Shown here: piece after piece, positions 8,730 through 11,720 of the stretch
Position numbering within the stretch: position 1 is the stretch's first letter
Layout of the letters: each line of letters starts with the position of its first letter
DNA from: an uncultured Peptococcaceae bacterium
Lineage (GTDB): Bacteria > Bacillota > Peptococcia > Peptococcales > Peptococcaceae
Assembly (NCBI GenBank): GCA_900553245.1
Contig: USCP01000037.1
Span: forward strand, 1 to 11,720
Direction of reading: 5' to 3'
Length of the DNA: 11,720 bases
Notes under the pieces: generated by a model
What the model saw: the letters and a program-made list of their open reading frames with translations, nothing else
Database searches by the model: none
Told to the model about the DNA's origin: nothing
Position numbers and translations under genes: made by a program

Positions 8730-8756
8730 AGGCACCTCTTTTGGAGGTGCCTTTTT
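8730..8756 (+). terminator. Intrinsic terminator of the alaS-ireB-ruvX-DUF1292 operon
   Basis: GGCACCTC (8731-8738) pairs with GAGGTGCC (8744-8751) around a TTTTG loop, with A8730-T8752 extending the stem. A run of five T's (8752-8756) follows. It begins 17 bases after the last stop codon. Confidence 0.93.
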
Positions 8757-8996
8757 GTTGTGGGTCGTGACCCTGTTGAGCGAGAGAGTGCGTGAAATAA
8801 AAAAACACCCCTATGCGGGTGGAGTCAAGGCGATATTTTGGTGTTTGCCGAGGGCGAGCGGTGCATCAATGGAGAGTACGTCACGTGTGAGCGAATTTAG
8901 AAAATGTGACGGGGGGAGATGAGAGGAAGACGTTAGAAGACGAACAAAATATTTTAAAAAAAGTGCGATTTTCTTAAAAAACTTTTCAAAAAGGTG
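8757..8996. other. Intergenic stretch with no recognisable gene
   Basis: About 240 bases between a terminator and the tRNA promoter. It holds a short hairpin GGGTC-GT-GACCC (8762-8773), a minus-strand terminator-like element (8799-8821), a purine-rich tract around 8908-8945 containing six consecutive G's, and A/T-rich sequence from about 8945 to 8990 that could act as an UP element for the tRNA promoter. No open frame here has a ribosome binding site or familiar protein sequence. I do not recognise any known small RNA in it. Confidence 0.6.
8799..8821 (-). terminator. Possible intrinsic terminator facing the minus strand
   Basis: Read on the minus strand, CACCC and GGGTG form a 5-base-pair stem around a six-base loop, followed by a run of at least seven T's. 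On the plus strand this is an A-run before the hairpin. No minus-strand gene is evident upstream of it, so it may stop antisense transcription, belong to an unrecognised small RNA, or be chance. The stem is short. Confidence 0.35.
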
Positions 8997-9025
8997 TTGA
9001 CGAAATCGCAATCATCGCATATAAT
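8997..9025 (+). promoter_or_regulatory. Near-consensus sigma-A promoter of the tRNA-Cys/tRNA-Leu unit
   Basis: TTGACG (8997-9002) is separated by exactly 17 bases from a perfect TATAAT (9020-9025). The 45 bases upstream are rich in A and T tracts, like an UP element. Transcription would start near 9032, about 30 bases before the first tRNA. This is one of the strongest-looking promoters in the window. Confidence 0.88.
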
Positions 9026-9039
9026 AAATATCGTTGTAG

Positions 9040-9051
9040 CGCACTAGTGCG
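9040..9051. repeat. Perfect 12-base palindrome in the tRNA leader
   Basis: CGCACTAGTGCG is a perfect palindrome located a few bases after the predicted transcription start and 12 bases before tRNA-Cys. It could form a small leader hairpin, be a protein binding site, or mean nothing. Confidence 0.5.
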
Positions 9052-9062
9052 AAACACGAAAC

Positions 9063-9133
9063 GGCGACATAGCCAAGTGGTAAGGCAGAGGACTGCAAAT
9101 CCTTCACCCCCAGTTCGAATCTGGGTGTCGCCT
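9063..9133 (+). tRNA. tRNA-Cys (anticodon GCA)
   Basis: The acceptor stem GGCGACA (9063-9069) pairs with TGTCGCC (9126-9132), and U73 (9133) is the discriminator base expected for tRNA-Cys. The anticodon loop CTGCAAA (9093-9099) places GCA at 9095-9097. The T arm is CCCAG-TTCGAAT-CTGGG (9109-9125). The 3' CCA is not encoded, so it must be added after transcription. It is followed three bases later by tRNA-Leu in the same transcript. Confidence 0.96.
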
Positions 9134-9136
9134 GTC

Positions 9137-9222
9137 GCCGGAGTGGCGGAACTGGCAGACGCACAGGACTTAAAATCCTGCGGAGGTAACACTCCGTACC
9201 GGTTCGATTCCGGTCTCCGGCA
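9137..9222 (+). tRNA. tRNA-Leu (anticodon TAA)
   Basis: The acceptor stem GCCGGAG (9137-9143) pairs with CTCCGGC (9215-9221), with A73 at 9222. The anticodon stem-loop CAGGA-CTTAAAA-TCCTG (9164-9180) gives anticodon TAA at 9171-9173. A long variable arm (GGAG/CTCC around 9182-9195) marks it as a class II tRNA. The T arm is ACCGG-TTCGATT-CCGGT (9198-9214). CCA is not encoded. This tRNA reads UUA and UUG; UUA is almost absent from the nearby nifJ, where UUG is common. Confidence 0.96.
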
Positions 9223-9226
9223 TAAG

Positions 9227-9257
9227 AAAAGGACTTTCTGAAAAGAAAGTCCTTTTT
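9227..9257 (+). terminator. Intrinsic terminator of the tRNA unit
   Basis: AAGGACTTTCT (9229-9239) pairs with AGAAAGTCCTT (9244-9254) around a GAAA tetraloop, and the T-run continues to 9257. The A's before the stem make it potentially bidirectional. It starts five bases after tRNA-Leu. Confidence 0.93.
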
Positions 9258-9288
9258 GCGTTATAGCGGGTTCTTTTGCATCAGCATC

Positions 9289-9317
9289 TTGCAGTCTTGA
9301 AGAGAAAGTGATATCAT
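9289..9317 (+). promoter_or_regulatory. Predicted extended -10 promoter of the hemolysin III gene
   Basis: TTGCAG (9289-9294) and TATCAT (9312-9317) are 17 bases apart, with TGA before the -10. The -10 is identical to the one proposed for alaS. Transcription would start near 9324, about 50 bases before the ATG. Confidence 0.55.
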
Positions 9318-9376
9318 AAACATGTGGTGTAATTATCAAAACTAGATGTAATATGCTTGATAAGGAGTTGAAACAA

Positions 9377-10031
9377 ATGTCGCAGTATTTAATGAAAGCG
9401 CGTGAACCGATAAGCAGTTTTAGTCATATGATAGGCGCTGTTGTGTTTGCGTTCGCGACAATACTTTTGATTGCGAAGACTTTATTTGTTGATGCGTGGT
9501 CACCAAAGATTTTGGTTGGCGTCATTGTGTTTGGGGTCTCCCTTGGTCGCCTTGTATTCTGCCAGTGCCATATATCACTATTCTAATGGCTCAAAACGCA
9601 AAATTTTGGTGCTACGTAAGCTCGACCACTCAATGATCTATGTTCTTATTGCAGGTAGTTACACGCCGATTCTGCTTAAATATATGCCACAAAAAGAAGG
9701 CTTCATTTTTGTGAGTGTCATGTGGCTTTGTGCTGCAATCGGTGTTGTTATTAAGCTGTGTTGGTTTAATGCGCCGCGATGGTTACAAACAGTGCTCTAT
9801 ATTGCAATGGGCTGGGCGGTGCTTTTTGATATTTCCATCTTTAAGGAAATGAGTGGTGTAGCGTTATTCCTTTTGGCTGCTGGTGGGATTAGCTATACTA
9901 TTGGTGGAATTATCTATATTGTGAAGAAACCAAATATTTCCAATCGATTTGGCTTTCATGAGTTGTTTCATATGTTTATCTTAATGGGGAGCGTGTTCCA
10001 TTACTTAATGATTCTTTTTTACGTGGCTTGA
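9377..10031 (+). pseudogene. Hemolysin III / PAQR-type integral membrane protein, frameshifted as sequenced
   Basis: Two overlapping frames together encode one protein of about 217 residues, the usual size for the YqfA/hemolysin III family. The first part runs from ATG 9377, chosen because AAGGAG at 9362-9367 is 9 bases upstream, to FGVSL near 9544; the rest continues in the +1 frame as VALYSASAIYHY. Removing one G from the GG at 9545-9546 joins them seamlessly. Family features include SASAIYHY, LDHSMIYVLIAGSYTP and FGFHELFHMFILMGSVFHY near the end, where the histidines match the metal-binding positions of the PAQR superfamily. Hydrophobic segments are consistent with seven membrane helices. 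Despite the name, most bacterial members have no proven haemolytic role. As sequenced, translation would stop at 9586 after about 69 residues. Every other part looks intact, so a sequence error or a very recent mutation is more likely than old decay. Confidence 0.87.
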
Positions 10032-10060
10032 TAAAACGATCGGATTCTTACATTTTCGAT

Positions 10061-10087
10061 AACCTGTTGCAGGTTGGAAGATTTTCC
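10061..10087 (+). terminator. Weak hairpins after the hemolysin III gene, possible terminator
   Basis: AACCTG-TTG-CAGGTT (10061-10075) is followed by a small GGAA/TTCC hairpin containing four T's (10076-10087). There is no clean T-run after the first stem, so termination here is uncertain. Confidence 0.3.
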
Positions 10088-10101
10088 TGTAAAGAGGATT
10101 A

Positions 10102-10130
10102 TTGACAGGGATAAGTTTCACTGATAAAAT
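10102..10130 (+). promoter_or_regulatory. Consensus-like promoter of the thiC unit
   Basis: A perfect TTGACA (10102-10107) lies 17 bases before TAAAAT (10125-10130), with TGA in the extended -10 position. Transcription should start near 10137, about 25 bases before the riboswitch core. Confidence 0.88.
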
Positions 10131-10155
10131 CTAATATGTAAGATATAACTAAATA

Positions 10156-10243
10156 CAAATCGGGAGCTTGTAGGGCAGGCTGAGAGGAAATCATAGATTT
10201 CGACCGTACCTGATATGGATAATGCCATCGTAGGGAAATATAA
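10156..10243 (+). ncRNA. TPP (THI element) riboswitch
   Basis: The leader carries the conserved TPP aptamer blocks in order: CGGGAGC (10161-10167), GCTGAGAG (10179-10186), ACCTGATATGGATAATGCC (10208-10225) and CGTAGGGAAA (10229-10238). An optional P3a-like hairpin, GAAATC-ATA-GATTTC, lies between the pyrimidine-sensing GCTGAGA loop and the pyrophosphate-sensing half. The closing P1 helix looks A/T-rich and weak by eye. The aptamer is followed 14 bases later by an intrinsic terminator and then thiC, so binding of thiamin pyrophosphate should end transcription before the gene. This is the standard control of thiamin synthesis genes in Firmicutes. Confidence 0.96.
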
Positions 10244-10257
10244 CAATAATGTACTCA

Positions 10258-10287
10258 AAGTGCCTAACAAGTGTTAGGCACTTTTTT
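10258..10287 (+). terminator. Riboswitch-controlled terminator before thiC
   Basis: AAGTGCCTAAC (10258-10268) pairs with GTTAGGCACTT (10273-10283) around an AAGT loop, and the T-run extends to 10287. Its position between the TPP aptamer and the gene makes it the expression platform. The alternative antiterminator pairing was not worked out. Confidence 0.9.
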
Positions 10288-10335
10288 GTGCATCCTGTCA
10301 TATTTGTTGGGAGTTAGAAGGGAGTATTAAAAGAA

Positions 10336-11649
10336 ATGACTTATCACACTCAGATGGAGGCGGCTCGCCAAGGGATTATCACCCCTCAAATGGAAGTCGT
10401 TGCCGAAAAAGAACATCTTGATGCTGAAGTAATTCGTGAACGTGTTGCAAGAGGGACGGTATGTATCCCTGCCAACATCAATCACAAAAACTTGTCGCCG
10501 GAAGGGATTGGCGAAGGCCTTTCTACCAAAATTAACGTAAACTTGGGTGTTAGTGGTGACGCTCATGATTACGATGAAGAATGGGAAAAAGTAAAGGTTG
10601 CGTTGGAATTTGGCGCGCACGCTATTATGGACTTGTCCAATTACGGCAAGACCGTTCAATTCCGTACTCAATTGATCGAAGAATCTACTGCAATGATTGG
10701 TACTGTGCCAATGTATGATGCAATTGGGTACCTTGAAAAAGAACTCATGGATATTACTGTGGATGATTGGTTTGAAGTGGTGGAATATCATGCACAGCAA
10801 GGCGTTGACTTTATGACCATCCATGCAGGGATTAACCGTCGCGCTGTATCTGCGTTTAAAGAAGCCGGTCGTATCATGAACATCGTATCTCGTGGTGGGA
10901 GCTTGTTGTTCGCTTGGATGGAAATGACCGGTAATGAAAACCCATTTTATGAACACTACGATCGTCTCTTAGATCTCATGTATAAGTATGATGTTACCAT
11001 TAGCTTAGGTGATGCGCTTCGTCCAGGGGCTACCCATGATGCCTCCGATGCAGCTCAGCTTTCTGAGTTGATTGAATTGGGTCTCTTGACCAAGCGTGCT
11101 TGGGAACGCAATGTTCAGGTAATGATCGAAGGTCCTGGTCACATGGCATTGAATGAAATTCAAGCAAACATGCAAATTCAAAAGCGTCTCTGCCATGGCG
11201 CGCCTTTCTATGTGCTCGGGCCTTTGGTCACCGACATTGCACCTGGTTATGACCATATCACTTCTGCAATTGGTGGTGCAATTGCAGCAACTTATGGTGC
11301 AGACTTCTTGTGCTATGTGACCCCAGCCGAACACTTGAGACTTCCTGACTATATGGACGTACGTGAAGGTGTGATTGCTTCTCGCATTGCTGCCCATGCT
11401 GCAGATATGGCAAAGGGTGTGAAGGGTGCGAGAGATTGGGACGATGAAATGAGCCGTGCAAGAAAGCAACTTGATTGGGAAAAGATGTTTAGCTTGGCCC
11501 TCGACCCAGTAAAAGCACGTAGCTACTTTGAAAGTAAGCCACCGGAAGAACGTCATAGCTGCTCTATGTGTGGCAAGATGTGCGCGGTGCGTACTACTAA
11601 TGCCATCTTAGAAGGGAAAACCATTCATTTACATGAAGGAAACTGCTAA
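10336..11649 (+). CDS. thiC: Phosphomethylpyrimidine synthase (short ThiC form)
   Basis: ThiC is a radical SAM enzyme that rearranges aminoimidazole ribotide into hydroxymethylpyrimidine phosphate, the pyrimidine half of thiamin. The 437 residues match the short form common in anaerobes, which lacks the extra N-terminal domain of the roughly 630-residue E. coli type. Recognisable segments are CIPANINHKNLSPEGIG near residue 43, KINVNLGVS, TIHAGINRR, SRGGSLLFAWM, SLGDALRPGATHDASD, EGPGHMALNEI and LGPLVTDIAPGYDHITSAIGGA. The C-terminal cluster motif is C409-S-M-C412-G-K-M-C416, that is CX2CX3C rather than the CX2CX4C usually quoted for ThiC. AAGGGAG at 10318-10324 precedes the ATG by 11 bases. 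The paralogue BzaF (anaerobic benzimidazole synthesis) is a possible confusion, but the TPP riboswitch directly upstream argues for thiC. No terminator is seen in the 71 bases left after it, so more thi genes may follow outside the window. Confidence 0.96.
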   Translation: MTYHTQMEAARQGIITPQMEVVAEKEHLDAEVIRERVARGTVCIPANINHKNLSPEGIGEGLSTKINVNLGVSGDAHDYDEEWEKVKVALEFGAHAIMDLSNYGKTVQFRTQLIEESTAMIGTVPMYDAIGYLEKELMDITVDDWFEVVEYHAQQGVDFMTIHAGINRRAVSAFKEAGRIMNIVSRGGSLLFAWMEMTGNENPFYEHYDRLLDLMYKYDVTISLGDALRPGATHDASDAAQLSELIELGLLTKRAWERNVQVMIEGPGHMALNEIQANMQIQKRLCHGAPFYVLGPLVTDIAPGYDHITSAIGGAIAATYGADFLCYVTPAEHLRLPDYMDVREGVIASRIAAHAADMAKGVKGARDWDDEMSRARKQLDWEKMFSLALDPVKARSYFESKPPEERHSCSMCGKMCAVRTTNAILEGKTIHLHEGNC

Positions 11650-11720
11650 GCGCGTTTTTTTAAATGGCGAATTTACAATCTAAGTGCAACATAAAAAAAT
11701 GACTCATAGAACTTCTGGTA

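Noticed and set aside
8811..9011. 66-residue minus-strand frame next to the tRNA promoter
   Set aside because: It has no ribosome binding site, low-complexity Phe/Lys/Leu composition from A/T tracts, and its start overlaps the tRNA promoter.
9047..9241. 64-residue plus-strand frame containing GVAELADAQDLKSCGG
   Set aside because: It is the sense translation of the same tRNA pair and has no ribosome binding site.
8986..9339. 117-residue minus-strand frame containing PESNRYGVLPPQDFKSCASASSATPA
   Set aside because: It is the antisense translation of the tRNA-Cys and tRNA-Leu genes. This peptide is a well-known false protein in databases.
9542..9586. Programmed ribosomal frameshift in the hemolysin III gene
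   Set aside because: There is no slippery heptamer, stop-associated shift site or downstream structure, and the family is not known to use recoding.
10336..11649. BzaF (5-hydroxybenzimidazole synthase) instead of ThiC
   Set aside because: The paralogue is similar in length, but the gene is directly under a TPP riboswitch with its own terminator; bza genes are normally under cobalamin control.
1..11720. CRISPR arrays, insertion sequences, phage genes, toxin-antitoxin or defence genes
   Set aside because: I looked for repeated units, terminal inverted repeats, transposase motifs and small paired genes and saw none. All genes fit housekeeping families.

Overview
This window looks like an ordinary chromosomal stretch from an anaerobic Firmicute. 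Evidence for Firmicutes: a PolC-type replicative polymerase, the alaS-ireB-ruvX-DUF1292 gene order typical of the phylum, strong AGGAGG-like ribosome binding sites, and sigma-A promoters that often carry an extended -10 (TGn). Evidence for anaerobic life: a pyruvate:ferredoxin oxidoreductase with extreme codon bias, and the short form of ThiC. A Negativicutes origin (Veillonella/Dialister/Acidaminococcus relatives) is plausible but is only a guess without a database search.

Layout, all genes on the + strand. (1) 1-1209: 3' end of polC. (2) 1269-4944: its own extended -10 promoter, a TTG-started nifJ (pyruvate:ferredoxin oxidoreductase) and a strong terminator. As sequenced, nifJ is cut by an in-frame TGA at 4108. 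The local sequence is best explained by two compensating one-base indels about 30 bases apart. (3) 5004-8756: an alaS operon with a short leader and no T-box, followed by ireB, ruvX and an acidic DUF1292 gene, closed by an intrinsic terminator. (4) 8757-8996: about 240 bases without a recognisable gene, holding a terminator-like hairpin that points to the minus strand and an A/T-rich tract upstream of the next promoter. (5) 8997-9257: a near-consensus promoter driving tRNA-Cys(GCA) and tRNA-Leu(UAA), then a terminator. (6) 9289-10031: a promoter and a hemolysin III/PAQR-type membrane protein gene broken by an apparent one-base insertion. (7) 10102-11649: a consensus promoter, TPP riboswitch, intrinsic terminator and thiC, a complete thiamin-regulated transcription unit.

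The genes are housekeeping functions: replication, pyruvate oxidation with ferredoxin reduction, translation, and thiamin synthesis. There is one biochemical link: the PFOR needs thiamin pyrophosphate, and the thiC unit makes the pyrimidine half of that cofactor under TPP control. I found no mobile element, CRISPR array, phage gene, defence system or previously undescribed system. The observations most worth checking are the three apparent single-base indels in two otherwise well-conserved genes (sequence error or real decay), the shortened Fe-S cysteine spacing in ThiC, the cysteine-rich insertion in AlaRS, and the unexplained 240-base spacer.
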